Positions 27,408 to 36,203 of a DNA stretch of 64,000 bases are shown here, in pieces (positions within the stretch are counted from its first letter, which is position 1; each line of letters starts with the position of its first letter). The stretch lies in NCBI RefSeq assembly GCF_026627445.1, contig NZ_JAPNLJ010000004.1:1-64000 (forward strand). The letters are read 5' to 3'. Below the pieces are notes generated by a model. The model ran no database searches, had not been told where the DNA came from, and saw nothing but the letters and a program-made list of their open reading frames with translations. The position numbers were made by a program, and so were the translations under genes. This DNA is from Streptomyces sp. H27-H1 (lineage in GTDB: Bacteria > Actinomycetota > Actinomycetes > Streptomycetales > Streptomycetaceae).

Positions 27408-30400
27408 TCAAGGGGCCACCGCGAAGGCTTCCGCCGAGAGCAGGCTGCAGCCGTAGCGGGTGGCCCGGGCCTCGCAGGTGACCCGGACGAAGCGGGACGG
27501 GGCCGCCGGCAGGTCCAAGTGGACCGCGTCCGGCCCGCCACGCGAGGCGACCGTCGCAGACGGATGCCAGGTGACACCGTCCGAAGAGGTCTCCACCCGG
27601 AACCGGGAGGGGTACGCCTCCTGCCACCGCAGGTTCAGCAGCCCGATCCGCGCCGGAGCCCGCAGCTCCGCCTGCCACCAGGCCCCGTCGACGGCGGGCG
27701 AGGACCAGCGGGTGGCCGGGGAATCGTCCAGCGCCCCCGAAGCGGGGAAGGCCGGGGTCTCGTCGGCCGAGGAGGAGGCCACGGCGGAGCGCAGCAGGTT
27801 CGGGCCGGCCGTGCGCGGGTGGGCGCGGACCTTCAGGATGCGGGTCTCGGTCCCGAAGGCGACCGGGACCTCGTAGGTGCCCGGCGCCGTGCCCGCGGCC
27901 ACCGAGACCTCCACCGGGACGGTCGCCGTCGTACCGCGCGGGACCGCGGCCGTCTGCGGCAGCCGTACCGAGACGCCCGCCGGCGGCTTCGCCGACAGGG
28001 GCCCGCGCACCTCTTCGGGACGCAGCGCCGACAGTTCCGCCGGGACCCGCTGCGCGGCTCCGCCGATCTCCGCGTCCACGGATCGAGGCAGCTCGAAGCG
28101 GGCCTCCGGGCCGTCCTGCGTCCACGGGACCACGCTGTGCACGGCCGGAGCCGGGCCCGACCAGACGAGCCGGACCGCGTCGGCCCGTAGGCCGCCCACG
28201 TCCGCCTGGGTCCAGCCCGACGCCGCCGCTTCCGCGACCTTGCGCCAGCCCTCTCCCGGTACGTGGGCCTCCACCACCGCGCCCCGGCTGCCGGGCGGCA
28301 GCGGGTCGGTCATCACGGTCACCACCGACACCGGTCGGGCACCGGACAGCTCGACCGTCCACGCGTCGGCCCGCCGGGTCACCGTGCCCGGCGCGCGGGC
28401 CGCGCCGGTCCACGCGTCGGCCTCGGCGGCGGCCCGCGCCAGGAAGGGGTCCAGCACCGCCTTGTCGACCCGGGCGGGATCCGCCGCGGACAGCGCCTCG
28501 CGGGCGGTGGAGAGGGCCTGCGAGGACCGCCAGGCCGCCGCCCCGTCGCCGCGGGCCTGCGCCTGGAGGACGTCGAGGGCCAGTTCCCCGGCGGCCCCGT
28601 AGCGCGCGAGGCGGGACAGCCAGGGCCCCGCCTCATCGGCGAGCGCTGGCAGCCGGTCGGGGGCCTCGCGCAGCACGCGGAAGGCGGCCCGCAGCCGGTC
28701 GCCGGCCGCCGGGTCGCCGGCGCCCCGGGCCCGCCAGAACTCCTCGGCCAGCGGGGCCAGGTACGCGGACTCGGGCTGGGCGAGGCCGGAGGAGGCGCTG
28801 TTCCCGGCCAGCGCGGCCAGTGCCTCGCGGGCCTCGGGATCGGGTCCGGCGAGGGAGACCACGGCCGCCGCCCAGGAGTCGGCGGCCCGGTAGCCGCGCG
28901 GGTTCCACGTGAAGTCCGCCGCCGTGAACAGCGGGATGCGCGACAGAGTGCCCTGGGGCATCGCGTTGGCCAGTACGGCCGCCGAACCGCCCGCCACCAC
29001 CGGGTCGCGTCCCGCGTACGGGCCGAGGAAGATCCGGCCCGGATCCCAGTCGTTGACGGGATAGTTGTCCATGGTGACCAGCGGATGCTGCCCGAGTGCG
29101 GAGCGCGCCCCGGCCACCTCCTGCCCGGTGATCGTGCGCGGCACCACGCCGACGCCCGTCCACGCGACCTCCACCCGGTCGTCCAGGGCCCCGGCCAGCG
29201 CGGTCCGGTAGGGCGTCGAACCCTCCTGGTAGTACTCCGTCGGCAGCAGCGACAGTGCGGGCGCCCCCGGATAGCGCCGGGCCAGGTGCGCGGCGAGTTC
29301 GCCCGCGACCTCCGCGTGCGCCTTCGCGGCCGCCGCCGGGCCCTTGCCGTACCGTTGCCGGTCGGCCCGGCAGCCCCACTCGGTGTAGCTGACGTCCTGG
29401 AACTGCACCTGGAACGCCCGGAACCCGAGGTCCCACATCGCGTCCACCTTGCGGGCGAGCGCCGCCCGGTCGGCCGAGGAGGCCAGGCACATCGACTGCC
29501 CGGGGGCCACCGCCCAGGCGAGCACCACCTTGGCGGCGCGCGCCCGGCCGGCCAGCTCCCGCAGTTCGGCCGCCCGCGGCGCCGGGTAGTCGCGGCGCCA
29601 GTCCGTGGTCCGGTAGGGGTCGTCGCCGGGCGCGAGCAGCAGCCGGTTCAGCTTGGTGCGGCCCATGAACTCCACCTGCGCGAGCCGCTGGGCGGCCGTC
29701 CACGGAGTCCCGTAGAACCCCTCCGTGATCCCGCGCACCGGCGCGGACGGCCAGTCCCGTACGAGGACCCCGGGCACCTTCCCGCCGCCCTGGGCCAGCA
29801 GCTGACGCAGCGTCTGGGCCGCGTGGAACAGCCCGTCGTCGCCGACGCCGGCCAGCGCGACCGTGTCCCGTCCCTCGGCGCGGCCCACCGCCAGCCGGTA
29901 GCCGCCGGCCGGCAGATCGCCGGCCCCGTCCGCGCCCAGGGCCCGCAGCGCCCGCTCCGTGTCCCCGTCGTACTGCCCCTGGAGCCGTACGACGGGGACC
30001 GCCTCGGGCAGCGGCTCCCCGTCGGCCCGCTCGTGCAGGGTCCGTACGCCCGCCCCGTGCAGGGCCTCGCGGACGACCTGGGCGGCGTACGGGTCCACGT
30101 CCGCGGGCCGTACGAGTACGGCCTCGGCGCCCAGTGGCACCGCGCGCGCGGGGTCGGCGGCCATCGACTGTGGCCGGGGCCACACCGCGGGCCCGTCGGC
30201 GGCGGCCCGCGCCGGATCGGAGCCGGGGCCCGGCACGGGGGCGGGTACGGGACCGGGCGCGGGGTCCGACGGCGCGCCGGGAGCCGCGGGCGCGCCGGGA
30301 ACAGCAGGGGCCCCCGGTGCGGCGGGCGCACCCGGCAGGGCCGGCGCCGCGAAGGCGGCGGGTGGGCACACGACCGCCGAGCCGCCCAGCAGGCTCCCGA

Positions 30401-30449
30401 TGACGGCGACCGCCGCGGCCGTGGCCCGCTTCCTGCCCCTGGTCTGCAC
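27408..30449 (-). CDS. Secreted GH84-type beta-N-acetylglucosaminidase family protein with F5/8C domain
   Basis: 1013 residues. The signal peptide (residues 1-34) ends AAFA. An Ala/Pro-rich linker with PGAPA repeats follows to about 80, then a GH20/84 N-terminal domain (about 90-230). The TIM-barrel opens VRGITEGFYGTPW at 238-250. The C-terminal 130 residues are a discoidin-like F5/8C sugar-binding module. At the catalytic place the strand reads FQVQFQDVSY, so the usual Asp-Asp is Gln351-Asp352. It may act on bacterial or host glycans containing GlcNAc, but activity is uncertain. GTG 30449 gives a standard signal peptide; ATG 30506 is possible. Confidence 0.87.
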   Translation of the reverse strand: MQTRGRKRATAAAVAVIGSLLGGSAVVCPPAAFAAPALPGAPAAPGAPAVPGAPAAPGAPSDPAPGPVPAPVPGPGSDPARAAADGPAVWPRPQSMAADPARAVPLGAEAVLVRPADVDPYAAQVVREALHGAGVRTLHERADGEPLPEAVPVVRLQGQYDGDTERALRALGADGAGDLPAGGYRLAVGRAEGRDTVALAGVGDDGLFHAAQTLRQLLAQGGGKVPGVLVRDWPSAPVRGITEGFYGTPWTAAQRLAQVEFMGRTKLNRLLLAPGDDPYRTTDWRRDYPAPRAAELRELAGRARAAKVVLAWAVAPGQSMCLASSADRAALARKVDAMWDLGFRAFQVQFQDVSYTEWGCRADRQRYGKGPAAAAKAHAEVAGELAAHLARRYPGAPALSLLPTEYYQEGSTPYRTALAGALDDRVEVAWTGVGVVPRTITGQEVAGARSALGQHPLVTMDNYPVNDWDPGRIFLGPYAGRDPVVAGGSAAVLANAMPQGTLSRIPLFTAADFTWNPRGYRAADSWAAAVVSLAGPDPEAREALAALAGNSASSGLAQPESAYLAPLAEEFWRARGAGDPAAGDRLRAAFRVLREAPDRLPALADEAGPWLSRLARYGAAGELALDVLQAQARGDGAAAWRSSQALSTAREALSAADPARVDKAVLDPFLARAAAEADAWTGAARAPGTVTRRADAWTVELSGARPVSVVTVMTDPLPPGSRGAVVEAHVPGEGWRKVAEAAASGWTQADVGGLRADAVRLVWSGPAPAVHSVVPWTQDGPEARFELPRSVDAEIGGAAQRVPAELSALRPEEVRGPLSAKPPAGVSVRLPQTAAVPRGTTATVPVEVSVAAGTAPGTYEVPVAFGTETRILKVRAHPRTAGPNLLRSAVASSSADETPAFPASGALDDSPATRWSSPAVDGAWWQAELRAPARIGLLNLRWQEAYPSRFRVETSSDGVTWHPSATVASRGGPDAVHLDLPAAPSRFVRVTCEARATRYGCSLLSAEAFAVAP

Positions 30450-30862
30450 GGAGCCACCCCGTCCCGAGTCGTCCCCCGCTCGTACGAATGAGCCAGAGCC
30501 CACCATCCGCACGGCCGGGGTGTCAACGCCGGCGGGGGATCCGACCTGGATCGGCCAGGAATGCGGGGCGGCCTTCTGGGTATGGCTGGGATGTTCTCCG
30601 GGATGTTCTCCGGGCCACGCGCACGGGGGCGCTCCCGACGGTCCCGCAGGCCGGGGCCGAAGGCTCCGGGCGCGTGGTGATCGGCGCGGCCCCCCGCAAC
30701 ACCTCTCGCGCGCGCGGCCCGAATGCAGGCACGTCTGTACGAATGGCGGGCCCGCGCAGGAGAATTTCCATTGCCGGAGATGCGCGGACACCGCGCGGAC
30801 CGACACAGTGGGAGCCGTCCACGGGTCCTGCCCGATCCTCACGCATGAAGGAGTGCCTGCCG
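30450..30862. other. 413-bp divergent intergenic region
   Basis: No gene supported. It should carry promoters for the GH84-like gene (left) and the malQ unit (right). The only structure I see is a 12-bp unit GGGATGTTCTCC repeated twice in tandem at 30588-30611, which could be a regulator site. I find no clear maltose-regulator operator. Confidence 0.5.
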
Positions 30863-31087
30863 GTGAACACCGAAAACCTCACCACCGCCATATCCGCCCC
30901 GAAACGGCGTCCGCCCCTGGCCCACCTGCCGGCTCAGGCCGGACCCGACGAACGGCCCCTCACCAGCGAGCCGTCGCTCGCCGACGCCGCGCACTCGCCG
31001 TTGACCAGTGAGCCCCCGCTCGCCTGCGAGGCCCCGCTGACCAGCGAGCCGACCACCCATGCCGCGGCCGCCGCCGCCGGTGACTAG
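30863..31087 (+). CDS. Small repeat-containing protein upstream of malQ
   Basis: 74 residues from GTG 30863, which has GAAGGAG about 9 nt upstream. The middle has three imperfect copies beginning PLTSEP (PLTSEPSLADAAHS, PLTSEPPLACEA, PLTSEPTTHAA). There is no signal peptide, span or known motif. malQ begins 15 bp after its stop, so the two are likely one transcript. It may be a real small protein or a translated leader. I cannot tell which. Confidence 0.5.
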   Translation: MNTENLTTAISAPKRRPPLAHLPAQAGPDERPLTSEPSLADAAHSPLTSEPPLACEAPLTSEPTTHAAAAAAGD

Positions 31088-31102
31088 ACGACAAGGAACC
31101 TG

Positions 31103-33172
31103 ATGGACGACCTCGCCCGGCTCGCGGCCCTGTACGCAGTGGCCACCACCTACCAGCCCGCCGAGGACGTCACCCTGCGGGTTCCGGAGACCACCATCGC
31201 CGCCGTGTTGCGGCAGCTGGGGGTGGACACGCACACCCCGGAGTCCGTACGGTCCGAGCTCGCCGCCGCCGAACACGAAGCGGCGCACCGGCTGTTGCCG
31301 CGCGTGCTGGTGTGGTGGGCCGGGTCGAGGCCGCCCGCGGAGCTGTGCGCGCTGCCGCCGGGGACCCGGACCCTGCTGGAGGCGGAGCGGGACGGCCCGG
31401 TGGGGGCGGCCGGGGCGGCGGGCCGGCCGGTGGCGCCGGAGCAGCCGGCCCCGCAGGGCCCGGCGGCGCCCTGGAGTGCCTCCGGCGCCGGGGAGCCGCC
31501 GCTCGGTGTGCACCGGATCCACGCCGAGGCCCCCGACGGCCGCACCGCCACCGCCACCCTGATCGTGGCCCCCGACCGGGCCCCGGCGGCGCCGGAGCGC
31601 ACCCACGGGATCCTGGTCCAGCTGTACTCCCTGCTCTCCGAGCGCTCCTGGGGCATGGGGGACCTGGCCGACCTCGCGGAGCTGGCGCGCTGGGCGGGCC
31701 GCGTCCACGGGGCCGGCTTCGTCCAGGTCAACCCGCTGCACGCGGCCGTTCCCGGCACCCCGACCGACCCCTCCCCGTACCGGCCGTCCTCGCGCCGCTT
31801 CCCCGACCCGGTGCACCTGCGGATCGAGGACGTCCCCGAGTACGCCGCCTGCCCCGACCGGGACGCCCTCGCGGAACTGGCCGGCCGGGGAGCGGAGTTG
31901 CGGCGCGAGGTGCTGGAGAAGGGCGCACTGATCGACCGGGACGCCGTCTGGTCCCTCAAGCGGGCCGCCCTGGAGCTGCTGTACGCCGTCCCGCGCACGC
32001 CCGAACGGGAAGCGGCCTACCGGAACTTCCGCGCCGAGCAGGGCCCGGAGCTGGACCGGCACGCCCTGTGGTGCGCCGCGCACGCCGGGCAGGACCCCGA
32101 AGCGGGGGCCGATTTCCACCGCTGGCTGGTCTGGCTGACGGACGCCCAGCTCGCCGCCGCCCAGTGCGCCGCCAAGGAGGCCGGGATGGCGGTCGGCATC
32201 GTGCACGACCTGGCTGTCGGGGTGCACCCGGAGGGCTCGGACGCCTCCGGATCCCCCCACTACGCCCGGGCCGTCTCCGTCGGCGCCCCGCCGGACGCCT
32301 TCAACGCGCGCGGCCAGGACTGGGGACTGCCGCCCTGGCGGCCCGACCGGCTGGCGCAGGACGGGTACGAACCGCTGCGGGCCCTGCTGCGGGGGGTGTT
32401 CCGGTACGCCGGCGCCCTGCGCATCGACCACGTCATGGGACTCTTCCGGCTCTGGTGGATCCCGGAAGGGGCCCCGCCAGCCGAAGGCGCGTACGTCTCG
32501 TACGACGGGGAGGCGATGCTCGCCCTGCTGGTCCTGGAGGCCCACCGGGCGGGGGCCCTGGTCATCGGCGAGGACCTCGGCACCGTGCAGCCGGGGGTCC
32601 GTCAGGCACTGGCCCGGCGCGGGGTGCTGGGCACCTCGGTGCTGTGGTTCGAGCGGGACTGGGGCGGCGACGGCGAGCCGCTGGAGCCGGAGCGCTGGCG
32701 CGCCGACTGCCTGGCCACGGTCACCACCCACGATCTGCCGCCCACGGCCGCCAAACTGGCCGGCTCCCACGTGGAACTGCGCGACCGGCTGGGCCTGCTG
32801 ACCCGCCCGGTGGAGCGGGAGCGTGCCGAGGACGCGGCCGACACCGCCCGGTGGATGGACGTACTGGAGGACCTCGGGCTCGACACCAAGGGCGAGGAGG
32901 CCGCCGTACGGGCCCTGTACGGGTTCCTGCTGCGCACCCCGGCCCGGCTCGTGGGGGTCTGGCTGCCCGACGCGCTGGGGGACCGGCGGCCGCAGAACCT
33001 GCCCGGCACCTGGGACCAGTACCCCAATTGGCGGCTCCCGGTCGCCGACGCGGAGGGCCGGCCGCTGACCCTGGAGGCACTGTCCGCCTCACCGCGGGCG
33101 AACACCCTGCTGGGGGCGGTGCGGGGGGCGCTGGGAACCCGTACGGCACCCCCGGGCGCGCGCGGCGTTTAG
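31103..33172 (+). CDS. malQ: 4-alpha-glucanotransferase (amylomaltase)
   Basis: 689 residues, GH77. It moves alpha-1,4-glucan segments between maltodextrins in glycogen and maltose metabolism. Features include GILVQLYSLLSERSWGMGD near residue 170, RIDHVMGLFRLWWIP with the catalytic Asp nucleophile, VIGEDLGTV with the acid/base Glu, and TTHDLPP. The N-terminal extension of about 165 residues is typical of the actinobacterial form. ATG 31103 follows AAGGA. The gene stands apart from other maltose genes. Confidence 0.95.
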   Translation: MDDLARLAALYAVATTYQPAEDVTLRVPETTIAAVLRQLGVDTHTPESVRSELAAAEHEAAHRLLPRVLVWWAGSRPPAELCALPPGTRTLLEAERDGPVGAAGAAGRPVAPEQPAPQGPAAPWSASGAGEPPLGVHRIHAEAPDGRTATATLIVAPDRAPAAPERTHGILVQLYSLLSERSWGMGDLADLAELARWAGRVHGAGFVQVNPLHAAVPGTPTDPSPYRPSSRRFPDPVHLRIEDVPEYAACPDRDALAELAGRGAELRREVLEKGALIDRDAVWSLKRAALELLYAVPRTPEREAAYRNFRAEQGPELDRHALWCAAHAGQDPEAGADFHRWLVWLTDAQLAAAQCAAKEAGMAVGIVHDLAVGVHPEGSDASGSPHYARAVSVGAPPDAFNARGQDWGLPPWRPDRLAQDGYEPLRALLRGVFRYAGALRIDHVMGLFRLWWIPEGAPPAEGAYVSYDGEAMLALLVLEAHRAGALVIGEDLGTVQPGVRQALARRGVLGTSVLWFERDWGGDGEPLEPERWRADCLATVTTHDLPPTAAKLAGSHVELRDRLGLLTRPVERERAEDAADTARWMDVLEDLGLDTKGEEAAVRALYGFLLRTPARLVGVWLPDALGDRRPQNLPGTWDQYPNWRLPVADAEGRPLTLEALSASPRANTLLGAVRGALGTRTAPPGARGV

Positions 33173-33192
33173 GTGTTCGCTACGTTTGCACC

Positions 33193-33432
33193 GTGGACAA
33201 GAAGAACGCTCTGCGCGCCGGCGCCGTCACGGCCGGAACGACGCTGATGATGCTGCTGATGACGTCTCCCGCCCTCGCGGTCACCCGTGACGACGGCGAC
33301 GACCCGGGTCCGGGCCTGAGCGTCGCCGAGACGCTCGGCCTCTACGTGGCCACGCCGATCGTGCTGTTCCTGATCATCGCCGGTCTGGTGATGGTCGGCG
33401 ACAAGTCGCGCAAGCCGCAGAACGAGAGCTGA
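33193..33432 (+). CDS. Small membrane protein
   Basis: 79 residues. Residues 8-29 form a signal-like hydrophobic stretch ending PALA, then a short Asp-rich outside loop (RDDGDDPGPG). A second span (about 45-67, LGLYVATPIVLFLIIAGLVM) and a basic tail end it. This is either a cleaved signal plus one anchor or two spans. It lies 20 bp after malQ. Similar short proteins are common in Streptomyces; function unknown. Confidence 0.75.
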   Translation: MDKKNALRAGAVTAGTTLMMLLMTSPALAVTRDDGDDPGPGLSVAETLGLYVATPIVLFLIIAGLVMVGDKSRKPQNES

Positions 33433-33473
33433 CCCCTCCCGGGGTCTCCTCGCTCGAATCGATACGTCCGGGG

Positions 33474-33504
33474 CGCCGGGGGTCCATGAGGACCCTCGGC
33501 GTTT
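33474..33504 (+). terminator. Hairpin after small membrane protein gene
   Basis: Arms 33474-33485 and 33490-33501 pair over 12 bases with one mismatch, loop ATGA, followed by TTT. It sits between convergent genes and should end the malQ unit. Confidence 0.55.
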
Positions 33505-33593
33505 CGTCGTACCCGGATCCGGACTCGTACCGGGGTTCGGGCGCGGTCATGGACCCGTACCGGGATCCGTCGCCCCGGCCCGCCCCGGCCCGG

Positions 33594-34151
33594 CTACGGG
33601 GCCCCCGCGAGGACCTTGCGCAGCAGCCCGGTGACCGCCGCGATCTCCGCCTCGTCCAGCCCGGTCAGCGCCTCGCGCTGGACCGCCAGGCCCGCCTCGA
33701 CGGCCTCGTCGATGAGCGCGAGACCGCGGTCGGTGATCGTCACCTGAAGCCCCCGCCGGTCGTGCGGATCGGGCTTGCGGCAGAGCAGTTCCGCCTTCTC
33801 CAGCTTGTCCAGCCGTCCCGTCATCCCGCCCGTGGTGAGCATCAGCGTGGCCGAGAGCTGGCGGGGTGAGAGCGTGTACGGGGTTCCGCTCCGGCGCAGG
33901 GTGGCGACGACGTCGAACTCCCCGCGCGTGATCCCGTAGCGCGCGTAGGCCCGTTCCATTCCGTCACCCATGGCTCTGGAGATCCGGAAGATCCGCCCGA
34001 AGACGGCCATGGGCGTGGTGTCCAGGTCGGGTCGTACCGCGAACCACTGGTCGGTGATCGCGTCGACGGGGTCCTTGGCGGGCGCGGCCCCGGCCCCGGG
34101 TGTGGTCACGGGCTTGGTCGCGGGCTCCTGCGCGGGCGTGGGCTCGGTCAT
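33594..34151 (-). CDS. MarR-family transcriptional regulator
   Basis: 185 residues. A Thr/Pro/Ala-rich N-terminal tail of about 35 residues precedes a MarR winged helix: YGITRGEFDVVATLRRSG, LSPRQLSATLMLTTGGMTGRLDKLE and the wing KPDPHDRRGLQVTITDRG. MarR dimers usually repress a divergent transporter and release DNA on binding a small aromatic or drug. The neighbour is an EamA exporter, and a perfect palindrome lies between them. The start is uncertain: ATG 34151 has no good ribosome site, and TTG 34187 is in frame. Confidence 0.9.
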   Translation of the reverse strand: MTEPTPAQEPATKPVTTPGAGAAPAKDPVDAITDQWFAVRPDLDTTPMAVFGRIFRISRAMGDGMERAYARYGITRGEFDVVATLRRSGTPYTLSPRQLSATLMLTTGGMTGRLDKLEKAELLCRKPDPHDRRGLQVTITDRGLALIDEAVEAGLAVQREALTGLDEAEIAAVTGLLRKVLAGAP

Positions 34152-34205
34152 GGGCGCAGTATCCGGCTTCCGCTTGTTCCTCCGCAAGAAAGTTGCTTGC
34201 TGGAA

Positions 34206-34227
34206 AGTAGCTTAGTGCTAAGCTACT
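34206..34227. promoter_or_regulatory. 22-bp perfect palindrome, probable MarR operator
   Basis: Arms 34206-34215 (AGTAGCTTAG) and 34218-34227 (CTAAGCTACT) are exact inverted repeats around TG. A possible -35 (TTGCTT, 34193-34198) precedes it, so a bound dimer would cover the start region of the EamA gene and of marR. Confidence 0.8.
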
Positions 34228-34266
34228 CCCAAGTGAGCCACTCTTTCCTGCCGGAGGAGCACCGCC

Positions 34267-35196
34267 GTGAAGCGCACAGGCGCCATCGCACTGACCGCCC
34301 TCGCCCCCATATCCTGGGGCTCCACGTACGCCGTGGCCTCCGAGCTGCTGCCGCCCGACCGGCCGCTGTTCACCGGCGTCATGCGGGCCCTGCCCGCCGG
34401 ACTGCTGCTCACCGCCCTGGCGCGGAAGCTGCCCACCGGGCGGTGGTGGTGGAAGGCGGCCGTCCTGGGCGGACTCAACATCGGCGCCTTCTTCCCCCTC
34501 CTTTTCCTCTCCGCCTACCGCCTGCCCGGCGGGGTCGCGGCCGTACTGGGCGCGGCGGGACCGCTGTTCGTCATCGGACTGGCCGCCCTGCTGCTGGGGG
34601 AGCGGGCGCGGCCGCGGACGGTGCTGGTCGCCATCGCGGGGGCCCTCGGCGTGAGCATGGTGGTGCTGACCTCCGAGGCGCGGCTCGACCTGGTCGGGAT
34701 CGCCGCCGGTGTGGTTTCCTCGGTCTCCATGGGCGCCGGCACCGTGATGACCAAGCGCTGGGGGCGCCCGGAGGGGGCCGGACCGCTGGCGATGGCCGGC
34801 TGGCAGCTCACCGCCGGGGGGCTGATGATCATCCCGCTGGCCGCGCTCGTCGAAGGGGCCCCGCCGGCGCTCGACGGCAAGGCCTGCCTCGGCTACGGCT
34901 ACATGATGCTGATCAACACCGGCCTGGCGTACTGGCTCTGGGTGCGCGGCATCGGACAGCTCACCGCCACCTCGGTCACCCTGCTCGGCGTGCTCTCGCC
35001 GCTCACCGCCGCCGTCATCGGCTGGGCGGCGCTGGGCCAGGCGCTGTCATCGGTGCAGGTGCTGGGCATGGGGGTCGCCCTCGGCGCCACCATCACGGGG
35101 CAGGTGGTGGCCGGATCCACGCGACCGTTCGTTTCTGCTAAAGAAATCGATCGAAATGATTCGATGGACCTGATGGGTGAGTCGGTGCGACGGTAG
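34267..35196 (+). CDS. EamA-family exporter controlled by MarR
   Basis: 309 residues with ten membrane spans in two EamA repeats (first WGSTYAVASELLPPDRPLFTG; second SMGAGTVMTKRW). GTG 34267 follows GGAGG. Substrate unknown; relatives export amino acids, metabolites or drugs. The last 25 residues (SAKEIDRNDSMDLMGESVRR) are polar and encoded by an AT-rich stretch unlike the rest of the gene. Confidence 0.9.
   Translation: MKRTGAIALTALAPISWGSTYAVASELLPPDRPLFTGVMRALPAGLLLTALARKLPTGRWWWKAAVLGGLNIGAFFPLLFLSAYRLPGGVAAVLGAAGPLFVIGLAALLLGERARPRTVLVAIAGALGVSMVVLTSEARLDLVGIAAGVVSSVSMGAGTVMTKRWGRPEGAGPLAMAGWQLTAGGLMIIPLAALVEGAPPALDGKACLGYGYMMLINTGLAYWLWVRGIGQLTATSVTLLGVLSPLTAAVIGWAALGQALSSVQVLGMGVALGATITGQVVAGSTRPFVSAKEIDRNDSMDLMGESVRR
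35150..35165. promoter_or_regulatory. ATCGAA-ATGA-TTCGAT dyad ahead of second EamA gene
   Basis: A perfect 6-bp dyad in the AT-rich patch at 35130-35165, lying inside the end of the first EamA gene and 102 bp before the second. It may be an operator or promoter element for the second EamA gene. Confidence 0.45.
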
Positions 35197-35266
35197 TCGG
35201 ACGAACAAAGACGACACCGACGTACCGGTAGCGCGGTACACCGAGAGCCCCAGGAGGAGACACACA

Positions 35267-36193
35267 GTGGCCGTCACGGACCGCGTCCGCACCGTCCCGC
35301 AGGAAGCACTGCCCGGCAAGGCGAAGAAGGGGGCCGCCGGGCTCGGCGTACTTCTCGCCCTGCTCGCGACGGTCGTCTGGTCCGGCAGCTTCGTCGCCAC
35401 CCGCGGCATGGCGGACAGCATCCCGCCCGTGCAGGCCGTCTTCTGGCGCTGGGTGATCGCCACCGTGGCCGTCGCCCCCTTCGCCGTCCGGCAGGCCTGG
35501 CAGCAGCGCGACCTGATCCGCGAGCACCTCGGCTACATCGCCCTGGCCACCCTCTTCGGCGTCACCCTCTACAACACCCTCGTGCACCAGGCCGGACTGA
35601 CCACCTCCGCCTCCAACATGGGCATGATCATGGCGGCCTCGCCGGTCATCATGGCCCTGTACGCCCGGCTCGGCGGCGCCCGGCTCGGCGCCCGGCGCAC
35701 CTTCGGCCTCGCCCTCGCGGCCCTCGGCGTGCTCCTCCTGGTCGGCAAGGGCTCGATCCGCTTCGACTTCGCCGCCGGCGACCTGTGGATGTTCGGCGCC
35801 GCCCTGTCCTTCGCCACGTACAGCGCGCTCCTCAAGCGCAAGCCCGCCGAACTGGGCGGCCTCGCCTTCCTGCTCACCACCTTCGTCCTCGGCGCGCTGA
35901 TGCTCGCCCCCGCCTACGCCGTGTCCGTCAGCGTCCAGGGCGGCTTCCAGGTCACCCCCTCCACCGCCGGAATGCTCCTGTACGTCGGCGTCTTCTCCTC
36001 CGCCGTCGCCTTCTTCGCCTGGAACAAGGCGGTCGCGATCATCGGCGCCGCCCGCGCCGGAGTCGTCTACTACCTCCAGCCGGTCTGCGTCGCGGGACTC
36101 GGCCTGCTGCTCCTCGGCGAGACGACCGGCCCGACGCAGCTGCTCTGCATGGCGCTGATCCTGGGCGGCGTGGGTCTGGGTGCCCGGCGGTAA
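35267..36193 (+). CDS. EamA-family transporter next to LysR regulator
   Basis: 308 residues, ten spans in two repeats (VWSGSFVATRGM; FATYSALLKRKP). GTG 35267 has AGGAGGAG 7 nt upstream. It is a paralogue of the preceding exporter but in the same direction and with its own upstream region. The LysR gene 11 bp downstream probably senses its substrate. Confidence 0.92.
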   Translation: MAVTDRVRTVPQEALPGKAKKGAAGLGVLLALLATVVWSGSFVATRGMADSIPPVQAVFWRWVIATVAVAPFAVRQAWQQRDLIREHLGYIALATLFGVTLYNTLVHQAGLTTSASNMGMIMAASPVIMALYARLGGARLGARRTFGLALAALGVLLLVGKGSIRFDFAAGDLWMFGAALSFATYSALLKRKPAELGGLAFLLTTFVLGALMLAPAYAVSVSVQGGFQVTPSTAGMLLYVGVFSSAVAFFAWNKAVAIIGAARAGVVYYLQPVCVAGLGLLLLGETTGPTQLLCMALILGGVGLGARR

Positions 36194-36203
36194 GTTCGGT
36201 CCC

